Part shown: one piece after another, positions 50,001 through 63,383 of the stretch | Numbering within the stretch: position 1 is the first letter of the stretch | Layout of the letters: the number at the start of each line of letters is the position of its first letter | NCBI GenBank assembly: GCA_030248195.1 | Contig: JASAND010030319.1 | Span: 1 to 64,000 of the forward strand | Length of the DNA: 64,000 nt | DNA from: Trissonchulus latispiculum | Lineage: Eukaryota > Nematoda > Enoplea > Enoplida > Ironidae | Direction: 5' to 3' | Position numbers and translations under genes: made by a program | Notes under the pieces: model-generated | What the model was told of the DNA's origin: nothing | Seen by the model: the letters and a program-made list of their open reading frames with translations, nothing else | The model's database searches: none

Positions 50001-50473
50001 TACTAATCCAAACCTATTTATACAAATGCAAATGTAGCGACATAAACTAACAAAGTTATCGGACGCAAATTCATAAAAAGTTCCCCGATTTCAATTTTTA
50101 CTGATTACATAAACCCTTTCCTTAGAGAACTGATAGTAGTAACCCAAATTGCCAAACAAATATCTTAAAAACGTAATAAAATGAGAGAATTCTGATACGT
50201 TACTACGTTTCTTTATACCGATGACAAGGTCTAATAAAATTTTGTCTGAAAACAGTCTCGTAAATTCACGTAATAATTTTTATTTTATGATGTTTCTTCA
50301 CACAAGTTTCATTAAAAAGGACGTTTATAATTTCAATAAGTCAAACAAATTACCCTTGCAGACACGAATGGAAAACTTGCATACTAAATAAACAATAACA
50401 TGCCGTATTCAGCTAGTCATATTCATAAAAAGTTTTAAAATATCGATAGGTAATGTAAGGAAAAGGACACAGT
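47007..50473. repeat. 976-bp tandem duplication in spacer between genes B and C
   Basis: Unit 1 is about 48,005-48,980 and unit 2 about 48,981-49,945, with perhaps 93-95 % identity by eye. Neither unit contains a recognisable gene. The surrounding sequence (47,007-48,004 and 49,946-50,473) is A/T-rich and may hold the promoter of gene B. Confidence 0.7.
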
Positions 50474-53400
50474 TTAGCGGATAGAATTAACGGTATTAAC
50501 CATCTTGTCGTAGAACGAGTCCGTGATTATGACAGTAAAGGCATTATCAATCGTGCAGGTACAGCATTTCAATCCTAGTAAAATTTCATGGAAAGCAGCT
50601 TTGTAAAGCATCTTCGTTGAAGGCAAAGATAACCATTGACAGTTGGTCTTCACGAGTGGAGGCATAGGCGGTGAATTCTGCAAAAAGGTCACGTATACAG
50701 CTGATTCTTTAGGAGAAACGTCCTCTACCCGAGCAATCCATTCTGGACCATCATGATTTGAAGGAGATGTCATCACTATATCATTTGGAGTTATCTGATC
50801 AACAGAACCATAATAAAAAGCGCATTCCCCAAATGATCCTGTTAGCACTTTTTCTTTTTTCAGCGGCGACGGCGGGCCAGATCTCGCAGTCTCTATAGTA
50901 AAAAGTATCAAAGTATCACCCAGTGTTCTATAAACAAATAAATAATATAATACAGTAGCTTATGGTTCATATTTCTATATGTAATATGTAAAAACAATAC
51001 TCTAAATTCATTAGTAGTTTATACCCTTGCCACTAGATTTCGTTAATCGAACACCAGAAGTCACCACAGCCGCAGAACCAGATTGGAAAGGGAGATACAA
51101 AGGAGTCTTCCCTTTTGCAGTAGATACTAGTGGACTGTTTTTCTCTAGTATTCCTCTTGTCGGTCTTAAAGATGATTCGCCTAAACAATGTTGAAAATAT
51201 AATTACAGCAAACTTACTTATAACCATCTAGCTAAATATTCTGTATCAAATAAATTAGAAAATGTAGAAGGAGAGTATGTCAAGGTAAACAGATTAAAAA
51301 ATAATGATTAATACATGATAGTAAAAATTAGCATACAATACTATTTACAAATGAAAGAAATCTAACTTAACATTTTCATTCTTTTCTCAACTGATAATGC
51401 GCTTTATTCTTACATGTATTCTTACCAGAAGATGCTGAAACGTTGCGTCGACGTTTTTTTTCGTTTTCTTCTGACTCTTCAGTATCCGTTTTGTCATCAA
51501 ATATTTTCTCTGTAAAAGAAGAAAACCCTAAACTGGTTAGAAAAAAAATTAAATTCAGGTATACGTAAAAAAAAGCCCCAAAAATTAATATAATGATAAG
51601 AAGCAGTGTGAAGTCTTAACGGAAGTGAACAATAAATAACATATAACATAAGCTCAGTTACCTGATGATACTGGAACCTTGCGTCGACGTTTTTTCCCGG
51701 TTTTATTTGATTCGTCCGCATCCGTTTCGATTTCCGTATGGTCAACGGATCTTTTGCCTGCAAAAGAAGCAAAAACAAAAAAAACAATATGATAAAAATT
51801 ATTATAATTAATCTAATAAGAATGTTCTAGAGTATTCGACATCGGTTAGGTCAAGAGAATTTTTTTCTGCTAAAAAAGCAATACGTTATTTTCATCATAT
51901 CTATTACTCTAAACTTGAAATAAAATTAATAACACATTATACATAGACGCTACAGTCCCAGATAACAATGTAATAGACATAAATTTTGCAAGTATAGACG
52001 TAAATTTTAGAAGTTATCACTTACTCCCACCTGAGGTATACTCTTCAGCATCTGTAGTACCTGTGAGGCGCTTACTCATATTTGAAGAAGGCAAGTCCGC
52101 TAAAACATAAATTTCAATAATAAAACTCCCAAGGATTGCAAACATATATATACTGTGTCACTTGGCCTGTAAAACAAAGAAAAACTAAACACATTGAAAT
52201 TCTGAACTAGTCATATTAGAATATGTGAACTGTACACTCAGTGAAAAGAAATATGGTATAATTATATTTTCCTTATTAAAACTCTTAATGAAAATTAGCA
52301 AACTTCTATAGATATACTCTACATTATGACATAAAATAGTGATGGACTTTCATTATATATCTCAGTACGTACGGGTGGCAAAGCGGTCCTGGTCGTCAAC
52401 AGTAGGATCTCTGCGACGTCTACTCGATCTAGCAGAAGATGGGCTAGCTAAAATATAGACTTGCATAAACATTAGTCAAAAAACTTTTAGAACATTACAG
52501 TTTTTTAAGTAGCACGACTAAGAATTAGAAATGCACATGAAAACTATTATCAAAAACGGCTGAAACGTCAAATTAAAACAGAGATGTATCTCACAAATCA
52601 ATTCTTACGTTGAGGAGATGTAGACTTCTTTTCAGTTGGAATGACTGAGAGGCGTTTACTGAATTTTGTAGCAGAAGGAGTACCTTAAAAAACTTAAAAC
52701 CTGTAGTTCATTACATATTAATATAAGTTATTATTCACTGCATTAACTTTAATCATGAAAAACAAACCGCTTTTGTATAAAAGCAAAAATTTATAGCAAA
52801 AAACATGAAGAAAAGGAAACTGAATAAAGCATGGTGAAATCATTCAATTGTTCAATGTGTCATAAACTCACATTTCGTGAAATCAATCAATTGTTCAATT
52901 TTCTTCCTTTTACTTTCTGGTTCAGCAGTTTTAGCGAGATGTCGCAGTAATTGTGGAGTCTGGCTGTTGGGCACTGACGGAATATAGTCTAAAATAAAAA
53001 TTTAACATTTTCGTTTCATGTATTGATATTTCTACGCGATAACAGTATTACACTTCATTTCTATAATACAGTCAAGAAAAAAAAAATGACGGAAAAGCTA
53101 TAATAGATTAAAAGTACCTTTCATATATCGACGCGGCAAACGCTTTTGTCCTTCAAGGCCTTTCTTCTGATATGATCGTAGGAAATTTTGCACTGAAAGA
53201 TAAAATATAGTACACTATACCATAACCGGAAGGGAATAGATATGAAATTTTCACTAAAGTAGAAAGACGTAAGGCATCTTGATAAACCATAGTAATGAAA
53301 AATAAAATTGTTCTCACGCCGCTCTGCAGATTCGCCACGAGTGATATCCTTGAATAGATCAGCAGAAAGTTCCCTGTGTTCCAGAAAATTCACAAGCTTG

Positions 53401-56400
53401 CCAAGCCAGTATTTGTAACTGGATTTGTCCTCCTCATTGTCGGAACCATTATCAGAAGTGGATCTGTGCAGAGAATCATTCTGATCATCTATAAAAAAAT
53501 AGCGTAGACATGTAAATAATTTGAGAGCAGTGCTGGAAAACATAAGTAACTAAAAACACGTAGATAAAATTTATGTATCTCCAATTTTGATCAATAAAAA
53601 TTAAGATTCAATATGATTTCATTTTGATTTGTATCTTATCAGTAAAATGAGGTTGATTACCCTGTAAGTCATGGTTTCTATCTGGAGAATACTCTCCATT
53701 ATCAGAAACCTGATCATAGTCCTCTTCCTCATCGTCAATTCCATTCTCCAAATTATCAGCTCCATCAGACGCAGAAGTTCCTGTAAGTAGAAAATTGAAA
53801 GGTAAATAATATAAACGATAATAAAAACAAACGCAAGGAAACAGATGAAAATTTGAAATAAAATTTAGTATTTGCTAACCTGCTTCTTTTTTTGATTTGT
53901 TTTCCCAAAACCATTGAGCGACATCAATTTTGGATAGTTTCCGTAGTAAAACCACCGCAGGGATTAAAGACGAAGTAGTTCTTGTTTTCACATATCTGTT
54001 TCCTTGCAAAGAGCAGAAGCTACTAACATCTGCTAAAACAAATTTGTTTTTGAACTCGTATTTATTAAGTATTCAATTTCAGTGTGTGTAGTAAAAAAGT
54101 TATTTAACATAAACTAGTCACTTTTAGAATAGAGGTACTTATGTTAAAAATTTAAACAGAGCGTTCAAATTTTCACAATCTTTGTTTGAAATTTTATTTA
54201 CTACCTGCTGAAGACAACACTCTCTACGTAACCAGTTTATGCATTTTTGAGATATAAAATAACTGTTTTCCTAATAAAGGCATTTCTATAAAACCACTTT
54301 AGATATTCCCTGTAATACTTTGATCATCTGCACCTCTGGAAGCCATATTGCCTGACAAATCAGCAGAAGAAGAAGGATCATTAGCAGACGGGCAGTTGTC
54401 TGGAGTTTCTAGATCTTTCGGTAAACTGCTGTTGTCATCTTGCACTGAAAACAAATAATGTTGTATTCTATAACTTTTAAAATGAAATAATAATAATGTC
54501 TTACTGCTCTGTTGTTAAAGTTAGGAAGACGCAGGGACATGTTTGCCTACACTGCTCTAATCATTTCGTTATAATTGAAAAGTATGTTCAATTCAACAAC
54601 TCGTTAAAACAAATAATTTTATCTCATATAACTCAACTTCGATAAAATCTCAACGAAGATATTGATTGCGATGATATTTTTAGTCATCATTGCAATAACT
54701 AAAATTTATACACATAAACAAAATTCTATAGCAGTAATTTTTTAAAAAGGTGTACTATTGATGTATTCCGATGAACTAAGAACATTTCCAACAGCTTTCT
54801 CAACTGACGACGAGGCGCTAGCGATTTGCGTAAGAACCGTTGCATCATTTCCCTGATGCTCAGTTTCTCCTGATCTCATTATTGCGAAAACTAAAATTTA
54901 ATCAGATAAACAAAATTCTATAGCAGTAATATTTAAAAAAGGGGTACTGTTGACGTATTATGATAAACTAAGAACACTTTCAGCAACTTTGTCATCAGTC
55001 AACGAGGCGATAACGATTTCTCCCACAACCGTTGCATCTTTTCCGTGCTTTTGACTTTTCATAGTTGAAATGGTTTTAAGAATAGATCAAGAGAAAATGA
55101 CAATATAGTGGAAGACTAAAATTACAGCGTTAAAGGCATTGTTAAAGATACAGTAAGAGTTCCGTCTTATACAAAGGGGTATAACAGTATAAACCAGAAG
55201 ATGATAATAAAAAGTTGTACATAGATATACCCTCACTATTATTCGCAGTTCCAGGAGACTGCGGTGGGGATTGTAGAATTTCCGACGCTCCCTCGTCTTT
55301 TTTCAGTACAGAATCAGAACTTCCAACAGTTGTTGGAAGATAATCAGAAGTGGAGCATTTGCGAGGGGCCAACAGACTTTTGTCTAAAATGTTATTACGA
55401 TTATCAATTATATATAAGTAAAATTCGTTTGAGTAACTTTAAAAAAACTTCAAGTAGTTGAACGATTGACTAGCAGATCTTAGAGGACGATAGCTGCAAG
55501 TGGAAAGTATAATATTACTATTATCTGAAGAAGCAGCAGACTGCAAAGGAGATTCCGGGATTTCTACTTGGACTGCTGAATTCTTTTCTTCTAGCAACTT
55601 GCCTGTTTGTTGATCTAAAAGTTATTTGACAATCACACATGTGGAAAACAGGAAATTACGAAAGTTTTACCATAAATTCCAGTAAAATAATATAAGAATA
55701 GTAAACTTTTACATTAAAGGATCAGAGTAGTAATACTGCTAACCTTTACTGGCATCACGAGAACTTCCAGCAGGCTGCATATCGGAAGACTTAGCTTTTT
55801 CCAGTGGAGTCGTCGTAATATCTTCACTCGTTAAGTTTTCCTTCAATTTCTTAGCATCTAATTTCCCTTCTTGTACCAGTTTCTTCACGTATTGGAAGTA
55901 TTCGCTTAGTTCATCTTCTTTCTCCACTACTGCAAACGATGGACTATATATAAATTTCGAACAGCATATCACATATACTGAGGCCTAATAATTTAGTACC
56001 ATTTTTGATTTTTATTGCATGGAATCGAATTAAGTACTACCATACAATACGATACAACTTTCTCACTTTCTTATGGACTCTCTGTTCAATTTTGGATGGT
56101 ATCCTATGTACGTACGCAACTGTAGGATAGATACATTTCTTATATGTACGTATTCGCACGAAATAATGCTGTAAAATATCTAATAGTGGAAAACTTTATT
56201 ACCCTTGTCAACTGAAGTAGTAGAGTACTCCTGGTCACTTAGACTTAAAGAAGGAGGTAGTTCCGATCCTGACGAACCACCACCGGCCAATTCCACAGAT
56301 TCTATAAGAATAATTACAGAAAAATGTGTCATTCAGCTGTATTTGAAATGAACGATATTATTAGATATGCTAAGCAGAACAAGAAACATCACAGCAGCAA

Positions 56401-57784
56401 TTGGAAAATTACATAATTGTTAATAAAAAATGAATAAATGAAGATATGTACACTATAGTGATAAAGAAACGCACAAAAAATGAAAGAAAAAGCTATCCCC
56501 CAATAAATATGCAGAAAGTGGAAACGCAAATATTCAGGCATACCTTGCAGGATTTCAGTCTTCGAAGCGCTCACGTTTGTGTTCGTTTTTCTCTGATCAT
56601 TTGATGACGGCTCACTATTCTTTTTCTTCGTTTCTTCTACAGCAGTAGTATTGTCCCTTCGTCTTGATATCGTACCTTCTGAAAAATATGCTATACCTAT
56701 TCAGTTTTATATTAATAAATTGTATAAAGATTAAGAAGACTACAATGAAAACTCTTCGTGTTGCACGTGACAGGGGCGAAGGGAGAGGCCGCCCCCTCCC
56801 CCTCAGAAATTAAGCTCCTCCTCTACCAAAAATATTTGGTTTTGTTATCGTAAAAACCTCCCTTCCTATCCGTAGAAAGCTATTGTTAGTTTCAATCGTG
56901 GCTTTTCTCCCTGCCAAAATATTTCTGCCTACCCACTTTGCCAGGGACCGCTCCTAGTCAAAAGTCACCAAACCTAAAAATTAGCCTGCACACAACATGA
57001 AAAGGAGGTGCTCCCTATTTCTATTTCTCAACCTTTCTTTGTCAAAACAATAAAATAATGAAGTGGTTTTTTTCATGACGCAGGAAGCGTCCCCCACCCC
57101 GAAAACAGGCATTGCCTTCTTCCGAAAATCACCTCTTTATATTCTTTTTTCTTTCTGAAATCATTTTTTCCTCCGACCGAGTTTGCCAACAGAGTTTTTT
57201 ATACGGGGAGGGGAGGGGACGGTGGTAGAAATTGACCTTCCCCTCTTTTGAAAATGGCAACATTGTTTTCGCTGTCACGTTTTTTTGATTCCTAAATTTC
57301 TGCGAAAAATGAACAAATTTTCAAAAAAGTTTTGCCGTCTCGTGATATTTCTTCGTAAAATTAGTCATTTCTAGTTTTCAATTTTCAGAAAAATTTAAAT
57401 TTGAAACAGGTTATATTTACGCAGGTTGTGCGGGGCCCAGTCGAATTCGTCAGAAGTTGACATTCTACTATTTCGTAAATTACCGCCACTCCTTTCCAGA
57501 GTCCGACCAAACCACCCCTGAGCTCTTCTGCTTCTCCGCTCGGCTTTTTTTAACGAAAGAAATGAAATTTAAAATGTGATTTATGATCAACTTTATTTAG
57601 TGGAATTTGTTGATTGGTGAGTAACAGTAGGTGTGTAAAGGATTACTGCTTTTACTTCAGATTAAAATTAAATTTTCATTTTACTTGTCGAAGAAGATGT
57701 TGAACATGGCTGACAGGTTGTTCCATCTGTTTTCCGTATAGCATTCTGCAAAATATCATTCACTGTTTGGTTTGAGTTCGACAT
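50474..57784 (-). CDS. Gene C: large Ser/acidic, NLS-rich chromatin-like protein of about twenty phase-1 exons
   Basis: The start Met is at 57,784, after a 5' UTR acceptor. Read exons: 57685-57784, 56544-56678, 56203-56301, 55744-55929, then (approximate) 55,530-55,613, 55,232-55,382, 54,313-54,446, 53,884-54,032, 53,661-53,780, 53,319-53,488, 53,118-53,190, 52,874-52,988, 52,612-52,684, 52,372-52,447, 52,025-52,099, 51,661-51,757, 51,429-51,508 and 51,028-51,180, and finally 50474-50892. Each intron I read is phase 1. Most exons encode 25-60 residues of Ser, Glu, Asp and Lys. Paired exons share SKRL or KKRRR motifs, so exons were duplicated. Helical parts occur (WLGKLVNFLEH, LRKLSKIDVAQWFWEN). 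The last exon looks like a small barrel reader fold (NDIVMTSPSN, WIARVEDV, VYVTFL), perhaps Tudor/agenet-like. Two further decayed exon copies may sit at ~54,770-54,880 and ~54,956-55,065. Confidence 0.6.
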
Positions 57785-57792
57785 GATGTGAT

Positions 57793-59880
57793 CTAAAATA
57801 TAATAGTTGACAATATTGGAAACTATAATCTAAGAGAGAAATATAAAAAATACCGCTAATTTCGGGGCATATCCTCTTAAAATTTTAGAACTTTTCAGTG
57901 GCAGACTTTTCGTTGAGGGCGCGGCTTCCCGTAGAGTGAAGACACGTAGAAAAAGATCAGTTATAACAATAAATATTCTTATGTCTGTATTATTCAGTCT
58001 TTATACATTGCTATGAGCTTTATAGACTTCAGATCGAAACCTAAAGTTTTCACAAAGATATTTAAATTTTTGCTCAAATTTAGGGGAAATTCAGCTAGAT
58101 TTCCGCTATGGTGGTCTCTGAATATTTTTTTTTGGCAAAGTTATATTCTTGGGTAAATTTTGAAAAATTGTTCCTGCTTCGTCTAGGCAAACTTTCATAG
58201 TTCTTCGAAACTGCACAACAAATTCTACCAATATGTATGTACACATTTGTTTTTTGGGCAATTGCTTCCGGCTGAGTTCCTCCGCCCTTTCGCCGCTGTA
58301 GGGGATCCCTCAGAAATTTTTGCCTAGGAAAAAGTCAGCTCTTTCATCGGTGAACTTCGGCCAGGACCACGATGAGGTCCCGGTCCCGGCCCCTCCCCCG
58401 GTAGTAGCGGCCCCGGTGCATCTCTAATTTTTAGATTCAAAAAGATTCAAAAAGTTAACGATAACCGCAAAAATTTATGACGAAACTACCCTCCCCCCAA
58501 ACGGAGTCAAAAACTTAGCTAGATTTGATCGCCGCCATCCCAAACTGTTACTTAATGATCATTGACGAAATTTCCGAATTTTACACCGGGGGTAGCCGAA
58601 AGATGGGGGAGGGCAAGTCAAAAATGTATTCAGAGATTGTTTAAATGCCGATTGTCTTCATCGGTGAAATTGTGAAATTGCAAAAATGAAAAGTCTTTTC
58701 AACCATAACCCCAAAAATTTATGACCAAACTACCCCCCCCCCCCACAGAACGGAGTCAAAAACTTGCTTCCCGCTGAGTTCCTCCCCCCTTTCGCCGCTG
58801 TAGGGGATCCCTCAGAAATTTTTTTGCCTAGGAAAAAGTCAGCTCTTTCATCGGTGAACTTCCAAAAAGCAAAAATCTACAGCGAAGCTTCCGGCTGAGT
58901 TCCTCCGCCCTTTCGCCGCTGTAGGGGATCCCTCAGAAATTTTTGCCTAGGAAAAAGTCAGCTCTTTCATCGGTGAACTTCCAAAAATCAAAAATCTACA
59001 GCGAACTTTGAAAATTTTTTAAAATTTCGACGTCTGAAAGATTGTTTTTTGGGCAAATTCATTGTTCTTGGAAACTCGGTAAGAAATTCTACCTATACGT
59101 ATATATATAGGTATTTGTTTTTTGCACAAACTTTGATACTTCTTGGAAACTCGATAACAAATTCTACGTATACGTATATACGTATTCAGAGATTATTTAA
59201 AAGGCGTTTGTTCGTTCGGTGAAATTGTGAAATTGCAAAAATGAAAAATTTTTTCAGGTGACCCCAAAAATTTAAAATGTTGCAAATAGTTTGTTTTCCC
59301 GCTGATATGAATGAAAACAACGATAGTAACGTTTGTTTATAAAAAATTATTGCAAAATTTAAATTTTCAAAAAATTTTTGAAAATTTTCGATTTGGACAC
59401 CCAAGCCCCGGTACCGGCCGGGGCCAAAAATTAGCAAATTTTTGTGAATTTTTGACATTTTTTGATCAAAATTTTGAATTTTCGAAAGTCAAAAAATCTT
59501 GCAAATAGTTTGTTTTCCCGGTGATATGAATGAAAACAACGATAGTAACGTTTGTATATCAAAAATTATTGCAATTGGTAACTCTGTAAGAAATTCTACT
59601 TATACGCATATATATACGTATTTGTTTTTTGGACAAACTTTGATACTTCTTGGAAACTCGATAACAAATTCTACGTATACGTATATACGTATTCAGAGAT
59701 TTTTTAAAAGGCGTTTGTTCGTTCGGTGAAGTTGTGAAATTGCAAAAATGAAAAATCTTTTTAGGGGACCCCCAACATTTATGAAGAAAGTAACCCACCC
59801 ACCCCACTTCCTCCCACCCCCCGAACCCCCCAATGATTTTAAGTTTACAGCAGTCCTCCCACCCAAAAATTTTGACGACA
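57793..59880. repeat. Repeat-rich right flank, part 1
   Basis: A ~100-bp unit (GCTTCCGGCTGAGTTCCTCC to CATCGGTGAACTTCC) occurs at 58,264-58,367, 58,765-58,862 and 58,887-58,985. A ~60-bp unit (GCAAATAGTTTGTTTTCCCG and GATAGTAACGTTTGT) occurs at 59,283 and 59,499. Palindromic TACGTATATACGTA motifs recur. No gene. The promoter of gene C should lie at the left edge of this stretch. Confidence 0.6.
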
Positions 59881-62003
59881 TTTTTCAATTATTTTTTAAC
59901 AAAAAGTGAATTTTACGTTGCCCCCATAGTTTCCACGAGGTAAAATTGTTGAAAAAGTGTTATAAAATTTACAGCAGTCCTCCCACCCTAAAATTTTGAC
60001 CACATTTTTCAATTATTTTTTAACAAAAAGTGTATTTTACGTTGCCCCCATAGTTTCCTCGAGATGGAAAATAACCCCCAAAATTTATGAAGAAAGTAAC
60101 CCCGCCACCCCACTTCCTCCAAGCCCCCGACCCAAAAGTTGGGGAAGGGCAAGACAAAAAATTCTGGGGGGGGAAATTGGTCAAAAATTTTGGGGGGAGC
60201 ATATCCCCCCCCCCAACCCCCCCCCCCCCAAAGAAACTATGCCCACCCTCCCCAACGAATTGTGGAGGCAAAAAGTTAGCTACATTTGACTGTCGCCGAA
60301 AGTAGTCAAAAATTCTGGGGGGGGACATTGGGCCAAAATTTTGGGGGGGGGAGCATACCCCCCCCTCAACCCCCCCCCCCCAAATGAAACTATGCCCACC
60401 CTCCCCAACGAATTGTGGAGGCAAAAAGTTAGCTACATTTGACTGTCGCCGAAATTAGTCAAAAATTTTGGGAAGAGCATACCCCCCACCCCAAAACCAC
60501 CCCCAAGGGAAAGGCTTGTTTTTATCGTGGGGGGAGGATCCCCCCCTCACCCCCCCCCCCCAAAGGAAACTATTCCCCCCCCAAACAAATTTGCAGGAAA
60601 AAAATTATGTACATTTTATCGTCGCTCCCCTCCCCAACAATTTTTAATTTTTGGACCCAAATAGTTAGTTAATGATCATGAGGGGGGGAGGGGGGGAGGA
60701 AGAGGTATCCTTCAAAATTTTTGACCAAATTCCCCCAGAATTTCGGACCTCAGAAATTTCGCTAAATGGCCTAAAAACATAAAATTTTCTGTATTTTAAC
60801 GGTTTTTTCGTCAAAACGAGGCTTATTTCTATCGTTTTTGGCGTTTTTGCACCGTTTTAAAGTAATTTTAAGTCAAAATTCAAAAAGTCAAAATTCTAGA
60901 AAAATTTTTCAAAAATGACCACTTTTCTGCCAAATTTAGAGGGGGAGGGCAAGTCAAAAATTCTGGGGACGGGCAAAATTGGTCAAAAATGTGCGGGAGG
61001 ATACCCCCCCAACGAAACTATGCATTTTTGACCAAATTTAGCCCCTCCAAATTAAATTTGGACTTACCCTCCCCCAATTACTGTGAACCCAGCCCACCAA
61101 ACCCCCAAACCATTTTTGGACCCAAAAACTTAGCTAACTTCCTCCAAGCCCCCGACCCAAAAGTTGGGGAAGGGCAAGTCAAAAAATTCTGGGGGGGAAA
61201 TTGGTCAAAAATTTTGGGGGGAGCATAGTCCCCCCCCCCCCAACCCCCCCCCCCCCCCAAAGAAACTATGCCCACCCTCCCCAACGAATTGTGGAGGCAA
61301 AAAGTTAGCTACATTTGACTGTCGCCGAAATTAGTCAAAAATTCTGGGGGGGGGGGAAATTGGTCAAAAATTTTGGGGGGAGCATACCCCCCCCTAAACC
61401 CCCCCCCAAATGAAACTATGCCCGCCCTCCCCAACGAATTGTGGAGGCAAAAAGTTAGCTACATTTGACTGTCGCCGAAATTAGTCAAAAATTTTGGGAG
61501 GAGCATACCCCCCACCCCAAAACCACCCCCAAGGGAAAGGCTTGTTTTTATCGTATTTGCCGTAAAAGGGGGGAGGATACCCCCCTCACCCCCCCCCCCA
61601 AAGGAAACGGACCTCAGAAATTTCGCTAAATGGCCTAAAAACATAAAATTTTCTGTATTTTAACGGTTTTTTCGTCAAAACGAGGCTTATTTTTATCGTT
61701 TTTGGCGTTTTTGCACCGTTTTAAAGTAATTTTAAGTCAAAATTCAAAAAGTCAAAATTCTAGAAAAATTTTTCAAAAATGACCACTTTTCTGCCAAATT
61801 TAGAGGAGGAGGGCAAGTCAAAAATTCTGGGGACGGGCAAAATTGGTCAAAAATGTGCGGGAGGATACCCCCCCAACGAAACTATGCATTTTTGACCAAA
61901 TTTAGCCCCTCCAAATTAAATTTGGACTTACCCTCCCCCAATTACTGTCAACCCATCCCACCAAACCCCCAAACCATTTTTGGACCCAAAAACTTAGCTA
62001 ACT
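59881..62003. repeat. Alternating G- and C-homopolymer repeats
   Basis: Units of the form TCAAAAATTTTGGGGGG ... CATACCCCCCC ... CCCCCCCCAAA ... CCAACGAATTGTGGAGGCA recur at least five times between 60,130 and 61,600. A ~395-bp segment is duplicated at 60,745-61,139 and 61,609-62,003. G-runs and C-runs alternate on the same strand, allowing hairpins and quadruplexes. Frames here are artefacts. Confidence 0.7.
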
Positions 62004-62718
62004 TTGGCCCAAAACTAGGTCCGACGTATCGACATCTCCCAACCCCTTTCAGAAATCAATGGCACTAACACCAAAGTGTAATATACTAGGACTGCACTAC
62101 AACTTCAACAACTTCATCCAAACCCCACTGTTTGCAATAATTTTGAGCCAACACGGTAGCTATGTAGTTATACAACTATCACCGTTTCAAAGAAAGTGAC
62201 TTAATCTCATCAAATAAGAATCTCAACCCAAGTCTCAATATATAACTTAAAACTTCAAATTGTTCAGCAGAAACGATAAACTTGACATAAGCTATAGCTT
62301 AAATCATTTCTCCTAACCAGACATGCAGTTTAACAATCTTTTTACATGAAAACAGTTGTATCAAATAAGTCAAATCGCTAAATCAAAAATCAAAAAAAAC
62401 ATAACTAATGCCTTCAATATGTTGCGCAGATACGCTGATTTTGCTTGACCCCTACATTAAAAGCATCCCACCTCAATATTTCTTTCCTAAACTATCATTT
62501 GACTGTCGTTTTACTGGTTTTTACTTACTATTTAAAAAATGAAAAACAAAAAATGAAAAACTAAAGAAAAACCTGCATAAATATAAAAAGAAGGATGCTA
62601 ATCCATGAGAAACAAAAGGAACAACATGTCATAGTACGCAAAAACAACTGCAGAAGCAGTTAACTAGAAATAAGTCAGGGTGACACATCAATAGCGTCTC
62701 GTTTTTTTCAGGTGCCAC
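62004..62718. other. Right subterminal region of the giant element
   Basis: AT-rich, about 700 bp, no gene or obvious repeat. It lies directly inside the right terminal repeat. Confidence 0.5.
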
Positions 62719-62819
62719 ACCAATTGCGAGCCAAAAATAGTCGTGCAACAAGACGACGCTATATGATTAACACATCATGTGTTAAAGATACGGGGGGGAA
62801 GGGGACATCTATACTACTG
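62719..62819 (-). repeat. Right terminal inverted repeat of the giant element
   Basis: Read on the minus strand from 62,819 it starts CAGTAGTATAGATGTCCCC and follows the left repeat to GGCTCGCAATTG. It is uninterrupted, and so it shows the empty target of the palindromic element (ACTATTTTT next to GGCTCGC, around 62,727-62,742). Confidence 0.8.
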
Positions 62820-62823
62820 AGGA

Positions 62824-63383
62824 CCTCCTAAACTGTTGCACAAAACTACTTGGAGATTGCTCTTAAATTTTAACGCTAAGAGCGCTCTTAACACAATTTT
62901 CAGCTAAAATTTAGGAGCCCTCTTATGTTTGCTCTTAAGTTTGTTACTTATACATAACACATATTTTTGGTAATTTCAACGTAAAATAATTGATGATAAC
63001 TAACTGAATTAATTGAAGCCGCGTATACTAAATAATTAATCCCATTATTAGGGCAAAAAATCTTTAGTTAAAAATGTAAGTTTAGTGACGAAAACTAAAC
63101 ATTTTAAACTCCATCCATCCATCGTATTTATTTAAAATGTGTTTCGTGGAATTATATTTGCGTATTGCATCACATTTATGGCAAAACAATAACAAACAGT
63201 GCTGTTTCGAACTTAGGGGGGGGGGGGGTTTAGGAGTGCTAAAACGTGCTCCGAATTTAGGAGCGAACTTTAAGAGCACTCCTAAACTAGGAGCCCTTCA
63301 TGAAACAGCTAAATCTTAACTTTGCTCTTAACTTGCAAATTTAGGAGCTCCTAAAGATAAGAGGGCTTTGTGAAACGCACCCC
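62824..63383. mobile_element. Right part of the split ~650-bp inverted-repeat element
   Basis: It continues the element begun at 20,368. It starts CCTCCTAAACTG, matching the intact copy after its AGGA, and ends GTGAAACGCACCCC. A G-run at 63,216-63,229 interrupts the alignment with the intact copy. Confidence 0.8.

Noticed and set aside
60020..61284. Gly- and Pro-rich frames in the G/C-tract repeats
   Set aside because: Low-complexity translations of homopolymer runs without domains.
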